36,789 nt of DNA from Pseudomonadota bacterium (GCA_021781425.1 JAJXWU010000039.1:1-36789), one strand, 5' to 3'; shown: positions 7,439-16,804, numbered from the stretch's first letter. Numbers and translations are program-made. Notes: generated from the letters alone by a model not told the origin.

Positions 7439-8179
7439 TTACCAACCCATGTACTGCCCGCCATTGATCGCGAGGTTGGCACCGGTGATCCAGCGCGCTT
7501 CGTCATTGACGAAGAATGCCACGGCGTAGGCGATCTCATCCGGTTCGCCCAGCCGCCCGATCGGAATCTGCGCGGCGATCTTGTTGCGCACGTCCTCGGG
7601 CACGGCCATCACCATCTCGGTGGCGACGTAGCCCGGCGAGACCGTATTCACGGTGATGCCGAACTTGGCGTTTTCCTGCGCCAGCGAGATGGTGAAACCA
7701 TGCATGCCGGCCTTGGACGCGGCGTAGTTGGCCTGTCCGTATTGCCCCTTCTGACCGTTGATCGAGCTGATCTGGATGATGCGGCCCCATTTGCGGTTGC
7801 GCATGCCTTCGATCACCGGGCGGGTAACGTTGAAGCAGGAGTTGAGATTCGTGTTGATCACTTCCTGCCACTGCAGTGCGCTCATCTTGTGAAACGTCGT
7901 GTCGCGCGTGATGCCGGCGTTGTTGATCAGGATATCGATCGCACCGAGTTGTTTTTCGACGCCGTGGACGAGTTTTTCCGCCGTTTCCGGCGAGGACACG
8001 TCTCCGGGAACGATGGCGGCGTCCACGCCCTGCGATTTCAGGTGCGCCTGCCAGGTCTTGGCCTTGGCTTCGTCGCGGTAATTGGTCGCGACCTTGTGGC
8101 CGAGCGCGGCCAGGCGCTTGACGATGGCGCTGCCGATGCCGCCGGTGCCGCCGGTGACCAATGCAATGCGTGCGGTCAT
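7439..8179 (-). CDS. phaB: Acetoacetyl-CoA reductase (PhaB), copy 2
   Basis: 246 residues with ribosome binding site AGGAG eight bases before the ATG. It is a classical SDR: 'VTGGTGGIG', 'NNAGITRDTTFHKM', catalytic Ser in 'ISSINGQKGQYGQ', Tyr/Lys in 'NYAASKAGMHGF', and 'PGYVATEMV'. These blocks match the canonical 246-residue PhaB of PHB producers, which makes (R)-3-hydroxybutyryl-CoA. Strand beta-2 ends 'VATNYRDE', lacking the acidic residue of NADH enzymes, so NADPH is expected. The start lies 15 bases after the gluQ stop, so the two form an operon although they are functionally unrelated. It is clearly diverged from the copy at 3781-4527, so this is not a recent duplication. Confidence 0.93.
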   Translation of the reverse strand: MTARIALVTGGTGGIGSAIVKRLAALGHKVATNYRDEAKAKTWQAHLKSQGVDAAIVPGDVSSPETAEKLVHGVEKQLGAIDILINNAGITRDTTFHKMSALQWQEVINTNLNSCFNVTRPVIEGMRNRKWGRIIQISSINGQKGQYGQANYAASKAGMHGFTISLAQENAKFGITVNTVSPGYVATEMVMAVPEDVRNKIAAQIPIGRLGEPDEIAYAVAFFVNDEARWITGANLAINGGQYMGW

Positions 8180-8194
8180 GTGTTTCTCCTGTGG

Positions 8195-9076
8195 TTACGC
8201 GCAATCGGCTCGGATTGTACACGCGCGCGTTTGCGCCACCGCTTGCAGTGCAGCAAGGTCGAAATTCCGCGCCGCCGCCGACAATACTGCGGCCGGCGTC
8301 GATGCCGGCGGTATTCGCTGACCGAGAAACGCCAGCGCCGCGCGCAGCGCTGGCAGCGGATCGGCGCGATCCAGCGGACGTGCGCGATCCTGCTTGGACA
8401 GCTTCTTGCCATCGGCATCCAGCGCCAACGGCAGGTGCAGGTATTTCGGTGTGGGCAGACCGAGCAGATGTTGCAGATGAATCTGGCGTGGCGTGGAATC
8501 GAGCAGGTCCGCGCCGCGCACGATTTCCGTGATGCCTTGTTCGGCATCGTCCACGACTACGGCAAGCTGGTAGGCATGCCAGCCTTCGACGCGGCGAATC
8601 ACGAAATCGCCGACTGCTTTGCGCAAATTCTGCGCTTGCCGTCCGCAGCCGGCATCGTCGAATTCGATTGTCAGCCCGGGCACGCGCAGGCGCCACGCGG
8701 GGGCACGCGCAGGATCGGATGGCGCGATGCAGGCGCCACGGTGGATTGCACTGCCCGATTCCAGTTCCGCACGGCTGCACCAGCACGGAAACACGCAATC
8801 GAGCGCCTTCAGCCGGTCGAAGGCCGCCGCATAAGCGAACTCGCGACGACGTTGGAACATCACCGGCTCATCCGATTCCATGCCGAACGCGGCCAGGGTT
8901 TCGAGAATATCCGCTGCCGCGCCGGGAACCTCGCGCGGCGGATCGAGGTCTTCCATGCGCACGATCCAGACGCCGTTTTGCGAACGCGCGCGCAGCCAGC
9001 TTGCGACGGCCGCTAGCAGCGAACCGAAGTGCAGATTGCCAGTCGGCGAAGGCGCAAAGCGGCCGCGGTAAGTCAT
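8195..9076 (-). CDS. gluQ: Glutamyl-Q tRNA(Asp) synthetase
   Basis: 293 residues, matching the truncated GluRS-like protein YadB/GluQRS, which lacks the anticodon-binding domain. The class I signature is 'FAPSPTGNLHFGSLLAA' (HIGH-like) at residues 7-23, with 'VRMEDLDPPR' following. The zinc-site region has 'CWCSRAEL' and a further Cys in 'HRGACIAP'. The KMSKS-like loop is 'KKLSKQDRA'. The enzyme activates glutamate without tRNA and transfers it to queuosine at position 34 of tRNA(Asp). In many proteobacteria the gene follows dksA; here it precedes phaB. The ATG at 9076 was chosen because the signature begins at residue 5-7. Confidence 0.95.
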   Translation of the reverse strand: MTYRGRFAPSPTGNLHFGSLLAAVASWLRARSQNGVWIVRMEDLDPPREVPGAAADILETLAAFGMESDEPVMFQRRREFAYAAAFDRLKALDCVFPCWCSRAELESGSAIHRGACIAPSDPARAPAWRLRVPGLTIEFDDAGCGRQAQNLRKAVGDFVIRRVEGWHAYQLAVVVDDAEQGITEIVRGADLLDSTPRQIHLQHLLGLPTPKYLHLPLALDADGKKLSKQDRARPLDRADPLPALRAALAFLGQRIPPASTPAAVLSAAARNFDLAALQAVAQTRACTIRADCA

Positions 9077-9169
9077 GCTCTACACTGCTTGAATTTCGTC
9101 CAGTTTACCCAAAGCTATGGATTCATCAGCAAGCGACGAAGAACCGTTCTGAGATCGAAATGGAGTTCC

Positions 9170-9259
9170 GTTCGCCCTGAGCGTAACGCCGCAGGCGCGA
9201 AGTCGAAGGGAATCGACGTTTCGACTTCGCTCGCTTCGCGAGCTACGCTCAACGCGAAC
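9170..9259. repeat. REP-like imperfect inverted repeat between gluQ and htpX
   Basis: The left arm (9170-9210, 'gttcgccctgagcgta...gcgaagtcgaaggg') is matched by the reverse complement of the right arm (9219-9259, 'gttcgcgttgagcgta...gcgaagtcgaaa'). Each arm has its own small hairpin (CGCC-gca-GGCG and GCTCGC-ttc-GCGAGC). The wording 'ccctgagcgta...gaagtcgaaggg' resembles a repetitive extragenic element I recall from many GC-rich proteobacterial genomes. It is the only copy I see in the window. It lies in the divergent gluQ/htpX region, so it may also affect their promoters. Confidence 0.6.
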
Positions 9260-9294
9260 GAGTGAGTATTCGCTTCCATCTAACGAGGATATCC

Positions 9295-10176
9295 ATGCTG
9301 CGCATTCTCCTGTTCCTTGGCACCAACCTCGCCATCATGCTGGTGCTCGGCATCGTCTGCTCGATCTTCGGCATCGACCGCTGGGCCTATGGTCAGGCCG
9401 GCATCAATCTCACGGGCTTGCTGGTGATGTGCGGTGTGTTCGGCATGGGCGGCGCGTTCATTTCGCTGGCGATGTCCAAGACCATCGCGAAGTGGACGAC
9501 CCATGCGCAGGTGATCGAGCAACCGCGCGGTGCGAACGAGCAATGGCTGCTCGACACCGTCCGCCATCACGCGCAGCAGGCCGGCATCGGCATGCCGCAG
9601 GTCGCGCTCTACGACTCGCCGGACATGAACGCCTTCGCCACCGGCATGAGCCGCAACCACGCCCTGGTGGCGGTGAGCACGGGTCTGCTGCAGTCGATGA
9701 GCCGCGACGAGATCTCCGCTGTGCTCGGTCACGAAATCACGCACGTCGCGAACGGCGACATGGTCACGCTGACTTTGATCCAGGGTGTGCTCAACACCTT
9801 CGTCATGTTCCTCGCGCGCATCATCGGCAGCGTGGTCGACAGCGCCATCGGCGGCAATCGCGACGACAACCGCGGCGGCGGCATCGGCTATTTCCTGATT
9901 GTGATGCTGTTGCAGACCGTGCTCGGTTTTCTTGCCACCATCGTGGTCATGTGGTTCTCGCGCTGGCGCGAATTCCGCGCGGACGCGGGCGGCGCCAGGC
10001 TCGGCGGCCGCGCGGGAATGATCTCGGCGCTGCAAACGCTTTCCGGCAGCCACGAATCCGGACTACCCAAGGCCGTGCAGGCATTCGGCATTTCCGGCGA
10101 CAGCAGCGTGGCACGGCTGTTCATGAGCCATCCGCCGATCGCCGAGCGGATTGCGGCGCTGAAGGCGCAAGTGTAA
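9295..10176 (+). CDS. htpX: Membrane zinc protease HtpX
   Basis: 293 residues, the usual HtpX length. Start ATG 9295 has GAGG about seven bases upstream and puts the first membrane segment ('ILLFLGTNLAIMLVLGIV') at the N-terminus; the ORF track start at 9262 adds an unlikely leader. The second membrane segment is 'GLLVMCGVFGMGGAFISLAM'. The M48 zinc motif is 'GHEITHVANGD' (HExxH), with the third ligand Glu in 'SRWREFRADAGGARL' after two more hydrophobic stretches. HtpX degrades damaged inner-membrane proteins together with FtsH and is often under CpxR or heat-shock control; no such operator was recognised here. It ends in a bidirectional terminator shared with tsf. Confidence 0.96.
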   Translation: MLRILLFLGTNLAIMLVLGIVCSIFGIDRWAYGQAGINLTGLLVMCGVFGMGGAFISLAMSKTIAKWTTHAQVIEQPRGANEQWLLDTVRHHAQQAGIGMPQVALYDSPDMNAFATGMSRNHALVAVSTGLLQSMSRDEISAVLGHEITHVANGDMVTLTLIQGVLNTFVMFLARIIGSVVDSAIGGNRDDNRGGGIGYFLIVMLLQTVLGFLATIVVMWFSRWREFRADAGGARLGGRAGMISALQTLSGSHESGLPKAVQAFGISGDSSVARLFMSHPPIAERIAALKAQV

Positions 10177-10208
10177 AAAAAAAGCCGCGATTCATCGCGG
10201 CTCTTTTT
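10176..10208. terminator. Bidirectional intrinsic terminator between htpX and tsf
   Basis: AGCCGCGA (10183-10190) pairs perfectly with TCGCGGCT (10195-10202) around TTCA. A run of A precedes the stem and a run of T follows, so it can terminate htpX on the plus strand and tsf on the minus strand. Confidence 0.88.
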
Positions 10209-10237
10209 GATCCTGCAATCAGGAATGATCGCAAAGA

Positions 10238-11113
10238 TTACACCTGCATCGCCTTCTTCACTTCGGCGACGTAGTCTTCCTGCACTTTCTCGATGCCTTC
10301 GCCCACTGCGATGCGATGGAACGCGAGCACCTCGGCGCCGTCCTTTTTCAGCACATCGCCGACCGTGATATTGGTGTCGAGCACGTAGGGCTGGCCGGTC
10401 AGCGACATTTCCGCAAGCGTCTTGCGGATCTTGCCGCCGATCATCTTCTCCTGAATTTCGGCCGGCTTGGCGCGATCCTTGTCGGTCATCTGCGCCAGCG
10501 CGATTTCCTTTTCCTTGGCGACGATGTCCGCCGGCACGTGATCCGGCGAGACGTAGGGCGGATTCATCGCCGCGACGTGCATGGCGACGCCACGCGCGAG
10601 TTCGTCAGAGCCGCCCTTCATTTCCACCAGCACGCCGATGCGGCCGCCGTGCACATAGGCGCCGATGCGGTTGGCCGCGCCCACGCGCACCAGGCGGCGC
10701 ACCTGCACGTTCTCGCCACACTTGGCGACGAGCCACTGGCGCGCTTCCTCCACCGTCGGGCCGTAGGAGGTCTTGCTCGCTTTCAGCGCTTCGACGTCCT
10801 TGGCGCCGCAAGCGAGCGCGGTCTTGGTTACCTCATCGGCGAACTTGAGGAAGTTCTCGTCCTTGGCGACGAAGTCGGTTTCCGAATTGATCTCGACCAT
10901 CACGGCCGAATTGGCGTTTTGCGCCAGCACGATGCGGCCTTCCGCGGCGACGCGGCTGGCCTTCTTGTCGGCCTTGGCCAAGCCTTGCTTGCGCAGCCAT
11001 TCGATGGCGGCGTCGATATTGCCGGCGTTCTCGGTGAGTGCCTTCTTGCATTCCATCATGCCGGCGCCGGAGCGTTCGCGCAGCTCCTTGACCATGCTTG
11101 CGGTGATTTCCAT
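10238..11113 (-). CDS. tsf: Translation elongation factor Ts
   Basis: 291 residues from the ATG at 11113, which follows CCCGGAGGAATCCC; the longer ORF in the track is rejected. The N-terminal UBA-like domain reads '[20 protein letters not shown]' (the TGAGMMDCKKAL signature), followed by 'SRVAAEGRI' and the core domain with '[14 protein letters not shown]', the EF-Ts signature 2. EF-Ts releases GDP from EF-Tu in the cytoplasm. It lies downstream of rpsB in the standard order; the 140-base gap contains a perfect stem-loop that may adjust the ratio of the two products. Confidence 0.97.
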   Translation of the reverse strand: MEITASMVKELRERSGAGMMECKKALTENAGNIDAAIEWLRKQGLAKADKKASRVAAEGRIVLAQNANSAVMVEINSETDFVAKDENFLKFADEVTKTALACGAKDVEALKASKTSYGPTVEEARQWLVAKCGENVQVRRLVRVGAANRIGAYVHGGRIGVLVEMKGGSDELARGVAMHVAAMNPPYVSPDHVPADIVAKEKEIALAQMTDKDRAKPAEIQEKMIGGKIRKTLAEMSLTGQPYVLDTNITVGDVLKKDGAEVLAFHRIAVGEGIEKVQEDYVAEVKKAMQV

Positions 11114-11182
11114 GGGATTCCTCCGGGATAAATGCCCAAACGTATTTGCCTTCGGCTGCGGAGTCGCACATCCACAACCCCC

Positions 11183-11211
11183 ATCGAACCCTCGCTGCAC
11201 GAGGGTTCGAT
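11183..11211 (-). promoter_or_regulatory. Perfect 12-bp stem-loop in the rpsB-tsf intergenic region
   Basis: ATCGAACCCTCG and CGAGGGTTCGAT pair perfectly around a 5-base loop, 70 bases upstream of tsf. No T-run follows on the minus strand, so this is not a classic terminator. The rpsB-tsf gap of E. coli also has a hairpin that acts as a partial terminator. A partial terminator or an RNA processing site fits; either is inference. Confidence 0.6.
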
Positions 11212-11253
11212 TGCCCCCTTGACGCATGGGGACCAAAAGTCGAAGCGCGGGGA

Positions 11254-12123
11254 TTACTCCGCGGCGGCTTCGCCTTCGGCCTTCTTCGGCGCGGGTTTGC
11301 GCGGAGCGGCTTTCTTGGCTGCCGGCTTGCGCGGCGCCGGCTTGCGGCGGTCGTCGCGTTCGCGTGCCGGCTTGGCCACCGGATTGCCGTCGGCGTCGAG
11401 TTCGACGAACTCATCCTTGGCCGTGGCGGCGGTGATCGGTGCGGCAGCCTTGCCCTCAAGCACGGAGTCGGCGATCGCGCGCGTGTACAGCTGCACCGCG
11501 CGGATGGCGTCGTCGTTGCCGGGAATGGCGTAATCGACCAGGCTCGGGTCGTAATTCGTATCGACCACGGCGACCACGGGAATGCCGAGCTTCTTGGCTT
11601 CCTTCACGGCGATGTCCTCGTGACCGATGTCGATCACGAACAGCGCATCCGGCAGCGCGGCCATTTCCTTGATGCCGCCGAGGGACTTGTCCAGTTTCTC
11701 CTTTTCGCGCAGCAGGCCCATGACTTCGTGCTTGACCAGCTTCTCGAAGCTGCCGTCGCCGGCCATCGCCTCGATTTCCTTCAGGCGCGAAACCGACTGC
11801 TTGACCGTGCGGAAATTGGTAAGCATGCCGCCGAGCCAGCGCTGGCTGACATAGGGCATGCCGCAGCGTACGGCCTCATCCTTGATCGCGTCGCGCGCCG
11901 AGCGCTTGGTACCGACGAACAGGACAGTGCCGCGTTTCTGCGCCAGGCCCGACACAAAGTTGGTCGCGTCGGTGAACAGCGGCAGGGTCTTTTCCAGATT
12001 GATGATGTGGATTTTGCCGCGAGCGCCGAAAATATACGGCGCCATGCGCGGATTCCAGTAACGCGTTTGATGGCCGAAATGCACGCCGGCTTCCAGCATC
12101 TGGCGCATGGTGACTTGGGGCAT
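11254..12123 (-). CDS. rpsB: 30S ribosomal protein S2 with basic C-terminal extension
   Basis: 289 residues. The N-terminus '[28 protein letters not shown]' is the S2 signature 1, and '[48 protein letters not shown]' contains the conserved core. E. coli S2 is about 241 residues; the extra length is a Lys/Ala/Pro/Arg-rich tail ('[20 protein letters not shown]'), low in complexity and probably disordered. S2 is added late to the 30S head/body junction and autoregulates rpsB-tsf through the mRNA leader in E. coli. GGAG precedes the start. A promoter about 175 bases upstream is listed separately. Confidence 0.97.
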   Translation of the reverse strand: MPQVTMRQMLEAGVHFGHQTRYWNPRMAPYIFGARGKIHIINLEKTLPLFTDATNFVSGLAQKRGTVLFVGTKRSARDAIKDEAVRCGMPYVSQRWLGGMLTNFRTVKQSVSRLKEIEAMAGDGSFEKLVKHEVMGLLREKEKLDKSLGGIKEMAALPDALFVIDIGHEDIAVKEAKKLGIPVVAVVDTNYDPSLVDYAIPGNDDAIRAVQLYTRAIADSVLEGKAAAPITAATAKDEFVELDADGNPVAKPARERDDRRKPAPRKPAAKKAAPRKPAPKKAEGEAAAE

Positions 12124-12292
12124 GGGTAAACTCCAATAAGGGCGAAGCCGCGATCCATGGTCGCGACGAGCCCGGGGTTAGAACCTCCACGTCCCCAACT
12201 TTGTCGACCTCGTGTCCAGGCGGCGTAGCGCCTGTGCGAAGCACCCCGGCAAAGGTATCGAGACGTGTGCGGATTGTTCCCGAAATGGGAAC
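12124..12292 (-). promoter_or_regulatory. Putative rpsB 5' leader (S2 autoregulatory region)
   Basis: From the predicted transcription start near 12292 the leader would run about 169 bases. It opens with a small hairpin, GTTCCC-atttc-GGGAAC (12292-12276), and later contains GGGG and CCCC runs bracketing 'ACGTGGAGGTTCTAA' (near 12195-12175). Gammaproteobacterial rpsB leaders carry a conserved S2-binding structure. That this leader has it is inference; I could not align it. Confidence 0.45.
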
Positions 12293-12298
12293 TGCGGA

Positions 12299-12328
12299 AT
12301 TGTAGCGGGTTTTGCCGGTGACGCGCAA
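12299..12328 (-). promoter_or_regulatory. Sigma-70-type promoter of rpsB-tsf
   Basis: On the minus strand, TTGCGC (12328-12323) is followed after 18 bases by TACAAT (12304-12299), a close match to TATAAT. The position, well upstream of rpsB with a long leader, is usual for ribosomal protein operons under autogenous control. Confidence 0.7.
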
Positions 12329-12400
12329 TTTCGCCTTCGGCTGGCGGCGTCCCGCCCCCACCTTGGGTACACTATCGCGCTTTCCGCGAGCCATATCGCA

Positions 12401-13171
12401 ATGCCCGTCACCGTCAAGACCCCCGCCGAGATCGAGAAAATGCGCGTCGCCGGGCGCCTCGCCGCCGAGGTGCTGGAATTGCTGGTGCCGCACGTCAAGG
12501 CCGGCGTGACGACCGAGGAGCTCGACGCTATCGCCTATGACCACATCGTCGACGTGCAGAAGGCGGTTCCGGCCAATGTCGGTTACAAGGGCTTTCCGAA
12601 AACCGTGTGCACGTCGGTCAACAACGTCATCTGCCACGGCATTCCGAGTCCGGGGAAGATTCTGCGGGACGGCGATATCGTCAATATCGACGTCACCGTG
12701 ATCAAGGACGGTTGGCACGGCGACACCAGCCGCATGTATTTCGTCGGCGAGCCCTCGGTGCTGGCCAAGCGCCTGTGCACGGTCACGTTCGAGGCGATGA
12801 TGAAGGGCATCGAGCAGGTGCGCCCGGGCGCGACGCTCGGCGATATCGGCCACGCGATTCAGCAGTACGTCGAAAGCCATCGGTTTTCGGTCGTGCGCGA
12901 ATACTGCGGTCACGGCATCGGCCGCATCTATCACGAAGACCCGCAGGTGTTGCACTACGGTCATCGCGGAGTCGGTCTGCACCTGGAAAAGGGCATGACC
13001 TTCACGATCGAGCCCATGGTCAACGCCGGCAAGCCGGCCACGCGCCTGTTGCCGGATGGCTGGACCGTGGTCACGAAGGATCACTCGCTCTCGGCACAGT
13101 GGGAACACACCATTGCCGTTACCGACTCGGGTTTCGAAATATTGACGCCCTGGCCGAGGGACGCGCGCTAA
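12401..13171 (+). CDS. map: Methionine aminopeptidase, type I
   Basis: 256 residues from the ATG at 12401; the ORF track's extension to 12212 overlaps the rpsB promoter region and is rejected. The metal ligands of MetAP-I are all present: Asp in 'VNIDVTVIKDGWHGDTSRMY' (two), His in 'EYCGHGIGRIYHEDPQ', Glu in 'MTFTIEPMVNAG', and Glu in 'SAQWEHTIAVTDSGFEIL'. It removes the initiator Met from nascent proteins. There is no obvious Shine-Dalgarno sequence; TACACT (12368-12373) could be the -10 of a promoter giving a leader of only about 20 bases. It is divergent from rpsB and upstream of glnD, an arrangement familiar in proteobacteria. Confidence 0.96.
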   Translation: MPVTVKTPAEIEKMRVAGRLAAEVLELLVPHVKAGVTTEELDAIAYDHIVDVQKAVPANVGYKGFPKTVCTSVNNVICHGIPSPGKILRDGDIVNIDVTVIKDGWHGDTSRMYFVGEPSVLAKRLCTVTFEAMMKGIEQVRPGATLGDIGHAIQQYVESHRFSVVREYCGHGIGRIYHEDPQVLHYGHRGVGLHLEKGMTFTIEPMVNAGKPATRLLPDGWTVVTKDHSLSAQWEHTIAVTDSGFEILTPWPRDAR

Positions 13172-13288
13172 CGCGCTGCGAAGCAACGCAGCCCGTGCGC
13201 GGCCCGATGGTGGGCCACAAATGGCGAGCGGAAACCGCGCCATGGATGGCTACTTCGTAGTGTCTTGCAGACTGGCCCGTGGAGTGCG

Positions 13289-15958
13289 ATGACCGAGGTT
13301 TTCAACCTTCCGCACCTGCCCGCCGCAGTACCGCGCAGCGGTGTCTCCGTCGAGGCGCGTCTGGCCCTGCGTCAATTGCTCGGCGATACCGACCGACAAC
13401 TTGCCGAAGCGTTTCGCAGCGGCGCCGACGTGGATGCGCTCACGCGCGCGCGTGCGGCGGCGGTGGAAAGGATCGTCGCCCACGTCTGGGACGCCTGTGT
13501 CGGCGACACCGATGCGGTCGCCCTGTTTGCGGTCGGTGGATTCGGCCGTGGCGAGTTGTTCCCGCATTCCGATGTCGACTTGCTTGCGCTGTGCGCGCAG
13601 CCGCCGGCACCCGCGCAGGCGCGCGCGCTGGAAGCATTCTTTGCGCGGCTGTGGGATGTGGGTCTGAAACCCGGGCACGCATTGCGCACGTTTGACGAGT
13701 GCCGCGAGTTGGCCGCGCGCGATGCGACGGTGTACACCAACTTGTTCGACGCGCGACGCATTGCAGGCACGGCTGCGTGCGACGCCGTGCTCGCTGCGTT
13801 GCTCGCGAACGCAGCGATCTGGCCGCCGCAGGAATATCTCGCGGCGAAGATCGTGGATCGCAACCGGCGCCATGCGCGCTACGACGATACCGCCTACAAC
13901 CTCGAGCCGAACCTGAAGGATGGCCCCGGCGGATTGCGTGCGATTCATTTGCTGCAATGGCTCGGGCGGCGCCTGTTTGGCGCGCCAACGCTCGCCGCGC
14001 TCGCTGCGAACGAAGTCGTTTCCGCTGCGGAAGCCGAAGCGGTCGAGCGTGCGCGCGTGTTGCTTTCACGCATCCGCTATGCCCTGCACCTTGCCGCCGG
14101 CCGCGCCGAAGAACGCCTGTTGTTCGATTACCAGCGCACCCTGGCGGCGCAATTCGGCTTTACCGACGAGCATGGGCAGAATCTTGCCGTGGAGCAATTC
14201 ATGCAGGGCTACTATCGTGCCGCGATCGGCGACGAACATTTGGTCGAACGATTCCTGCAACGCTGCGCGGAAACGCTGGATGCCGATTCGAGTTCGCGCA
14301 GCGAACGCCTGAGCCTGGATTTCGTCGCCATCGGCGGCCGCCTGGATTGCGAACCGCCCGATTTGCTGCTGCGTCGTCCCGCCGCATTGATCGATGTGTT
14401 CCGGATCTGGGTCGAACATCCGCAGCTCAAGGGCTTGCGCGCGGATTTTGCGCGGCGTATCGACGCTGCGCTGCTGCACCATGGCGACACGCTCGCGGAC
14501 GATGCCGGCGTCAACGCCGCCTTTCTGCGTTTGCTGCGACTCGGCATGCCGGCAGTGGAAGCCTTGGCGCGGATGAGCCGTTGCGGTGTGCTGGCGCACT
14601 TCCTGCCCGCGTTCGGACGCGTGGTCGGGCGCATGCAATACGACCTTTTCCACATGTATACGGTGGACGAACACACTCTGCGCGTGCTGCTGACGATCGA
14701 ACGCTTCGCCGACGCCGATGCCAGCCGCGAGTTCGCCCACGCGCACGAGCTGTGGACACGGTTGCCCAAACCCGAGCTGTTGCTGCTCGCCGCGCTGTTC
14801 CACGACATTGCCAAAGGCCGCGGCGGCGATCATTCCGAGCTCGGCGAAGTCGAGGCGCGCGAATTTTGCGCGCGCCTGCGCCTGCCCGAAGCCGATATGG
14901 ACCTGGTGGCGTGGCTGGTGCGCAGGCACTTGCTGATGAGCGTCACCGCGCAGCGTCAGGACATCGGCGACGCCGAGGTAGTGCGCCGTTTTGCCGCCGC
15001 GGTCGAGGATTGGGAGCGGCTCGATTACCTGTATCTGCTCACCGTGGCGGATATCACCGGCACCAGCACTAAGCTGTGGAATTCGTGGAAGGACAAGTTG
15101 CTGTCGGATCTGTACGTCGCCACGCGCTATCGCCTGCGCAGCGGCGACGAAGCGACGCCGCAAGCGGCCGAGCGTGCGCAGACTTGTCGCAAACGCGCGT
15201 GCGAACTGCTCGCCGAGCGCGGCGTGGATGAGGCGGCGACCAATCGCGTCTGGGCGGATTTTCCCGGCTCCAGCTTCCTGCGTTGCTCGCCGGCGCAGAT
15301 CGCAATGCAGACTGCCGGCATAGTCGCGATGACGGCGGGACAGCCGCTGGTACTGATCGATACCCACGCCACGCATGGCGCTACCGAGGTGTTCGTGCAT
15401 GCGCCGGATCGCGACGGCTTGTTCGCGACAATCACTGCCGTGCTGGATCGGCTGCGCCTGTCCGTGATGGACGCGCGCATTGCCACCTCGCACAGCGGCA
15501 TGAGCCTGGACAGTTTCATGGTGCTGGATGCGGAGGGGCGCACCTTGGCCGATCCGGCGCGCATCGAACGCCTGCGCGCGGCATTGCGCAAGGCGCTGTT
15601 GCATCCGGGGCATGGCGAGTCCGCGTCGCGGCCGCCACCGCGCACGCTGCGGCATTTCCCGATACCCGTGCGCATCGCATTCGAGGAGGCGGCTGGCGGC
15701 ACGCGCACGCAACTTGCCATCGTCTGTGCCGATCGGCCCGGCCTGCTCGCCGGCATCGCACGGGTCTTGCGCGATAGCGGGGCGCGCGTGCACGATGCGC
15801 GCATCGCCACGTTCGGCGAGCGCGCCGAGGATTTCTTCCTGATCGACGATGCCGCCGGTCGGCCGTTGCCGCAGGAACAGCGCGAACGATTGAATTCGGC
15901 GTTGCGGCAATGGCTTGAGCCGGCGCCAAATCCCAAGGAGCAGCATGTCTTCGCTTGA
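13289..15958 (+). CDS. glnD: Bifunctional uridylyltransferase/uridylyl-removing enzyme GlnD
   Basis: 889 residues from the ATG at 13289 (GGAG 5 bases upstream); the TTG start in the track is less likely. The nucleotidyltransferase motif '[19 protein letters not shown]' is at about residues 83-101, with both catalytic Asp residues. A GlnD-type linker domain follows, then the HD hydrolase domain with '[17 protein letters not shown]' in the middle. Two ACT domains occupy the C-terminus ('[19 protein letters not shown]' and '[20 protein letters not shown]'). GlnD uridylylates and deuridylylates PII proteins in response to glutamine, setting glutamine synthetase activity and nitrogen gene expression. 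Its end overlaps the dapD start by 14 bases. Confidence 0.97.
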   Translation: MTEVFNLPHLPAAVPRSGVSVEARLALRQLLGDTDRQLAEAFRSGADVDALTRARAAAVERIVAHVWDACVGDTDAVALFAVGGFGRGELFPHSDVDLLALCAQPPAPAQARALEAFFARLWDVGLKPGHALRTFDECRELAARDATVYTNLFDARRIAGTAACDAVLAALLANAAIWPPQEYLAAKIVDRNRRHARYDDTAYNLEPNLKDGPGGLRAIHLLQWLGRRLFGAPTLAALAANEVVSAAEAEAVERARVLLSRIRYALHLAAGRAEERLLFDYQRTLAAQFGFTDEHGQNLAVEQFMQGYYRAAIGDEHLVERFLQRCAETLDADSSSRSERLSLDFVAIGGRLDCEPPDLLLRRPAALIDVFRIWVEHPQLKGLRADFARRIDAALLHHGDTLADDAGVNAAFLRLLRLGMPAVEALARMSRCGVLAHFLPAFGRVVGRMQYDLFHMYTVDEHTLRVLLTIERFADADASREFAHAHELWTRLPKPELLLLAALFHDIAKGRGGDHSELGEVEAREFCARLRLPEADMDLVAWLVRRHLLMSVTAQRQDIGDAEVVRRFAAAVEDWERLDYLYLLTVADITGTSTKLWNSWKDKLLSDLYVATRYRLRSGDEATPQAAERAQTCRKRACELLAERGVDEAATNRVWADFPGSSFLRCSPAQIAMQTAGIVAMTAGQPLVLIDTHATHGATEVFVHAPDRDGLFATITAVLDRLRLSVMDARIATSHSGMSLDSFMVLDAEGRTLADPARIERLRAALRKALLHPGHGESASRPPPRTLRHFPIPVRIAFEEAAGGTRTQLAIVCADRPGLLAGIARVLRDSGARVHDARIATFGERAEDFFLIDDAAGRPLPQEQRERLNSALRQWLEPAPNPKEQHVFA

Positions 15959-16769
15959 AAGCACCATCGATTCGGCCTGGGAGCGGCGCAGCCAACTCGA
16001 TGCCGCGGGGTTGGCTGCGCTCAAACCCGTGTTGGACGAGGCGCTGGATGCGCTGGAAGCAGGTGCCAGGCGCGTGGCCGAGCCCGATGGCGCGGGCGGC
16101 TGGCGCGTGCAGCAGTGGTTGAAGAAAGCGGTGCTGCTGTACTTTCGTGCCAGCGACAACCGCATCGTGGCGGCTGAGCCCGCGCCGTATTTCGACAAGG
16201 TGCCGTTGCGTTTCGAGAGTTTCGACGCGGCGCGTTTCCGCGCACTCGGTGCGCGCATCGTGCCCGGAGCGATCGTGCGTCGCGGCGCGCATATCGGCCG
16301 TGACGCGGTGCTGATGCCGAGCTTCGTCAATATCGGCGCGCACGTCGGCGCGGGCACCATGGTGGATACCTGGGCCACGGTCGGCTCCTGCGCGCAGATC
16401 GGCAAGAACGTGCACCTGTCCGGCGGCGTCGGCATCGGTGGCGTGCTCGAACCCCTGCAGGCCAACCCGACCATCATCGAGGACGACTGCTTCATCGGTG
16501 CGCGCTCGGAAGTGGTCGAAGGCGTGATCGTCGAGCGCGGCAGCGTGATCGGCATGGGCGTGTTCCTCGGCCAGTCCACGCGCATCTACGATCGCGCCAC
16601 GCGGCAGGTTCATCGCGGCCGCGTGCCGGCCGGCAGCGTCGTGGTCGCCGGCAGTCTTCCGGCGGCCGATGGCAGCCACAGCCTGTATGCCGCCGTCATC
16701 GTCAAGTGCGTGGACGAGAAGACCCGCGCCAAGACGTCTGTCAACGAATTGTTGCGTGGAGACGTTTAG
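15945..16769 (+). CDS. dapD: 2,3,4,5-tetrahydropyridine-2,6-dicarboxylate N-succinyltransferase
   Basis: 274 residues, the usual DapD length, from the ATG at 15945 with AAGGAG just before it, inside the glnD 3' end. After a helical N-terminal domain, a left-handed beta-helix of hexapeptide repeats runs from about residue 100 ('[32 protein letters not shown]'). The conserved '[34 protein letters not shown]' block follows. It transfers succinyl from succinyl-CoA to tetrahydrodipicolinate in the lysine/diaminopimelate pathway. The succinylase branch is completed by dapE at 18398. An unrelated sulfotransferase gene lies between dapD and the Spx/ArsC-like gene. Confidence 0.97.
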   Translation: MSSLESTIDSAWERRSQLDAAGLAALKPVLDEALDALEAGARRVAEPDGAGGWRVQQWLKKAVLLYFRASDNRIVAAEPAPYFDKVPLRFESFDAARFRALGARIVPGAIVRRGAHIGRDAVLMPSFVNIGAHVGAGTMVDTWATVGSCAQIGKNVHLSGGVGIGGVLEPLQANPTIIEDDCFIGARSEVVEGVIVERGSVIGMGVFLGQSTRIYDRATRQVHRGRVPAGSVVVAGSLPAADGSHSLYAAVIVKCVDEKTRAKTSVNELLRGDV

Positions 16770-16804
16770 GTGCCACAGCCTGTCGGATAACAGGGGGGTG
16801 GATC

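Noticed and set aside
7098-7445. 115-residue minus-strand ORF in the phaB-PAP2 gap
   Set aside because: No family motif, no good ribosome binding site, and it runs through a strong hairpin and the end of phaB.
11195-11217. T-loop-like GGTTCGATT suggesting a tRNA
   Set aside because: The bases belong to a perfect 12-bp stem-loop; no anticodon arm or acceptor stem can be built around it.
14066-16585. 839-residue minus-strand ORF opposite glnD and dapD
   Set aside because: It spans two genes with complete catalytic motifs on the plus strand; length alone is expected from GC-rich codon bias.
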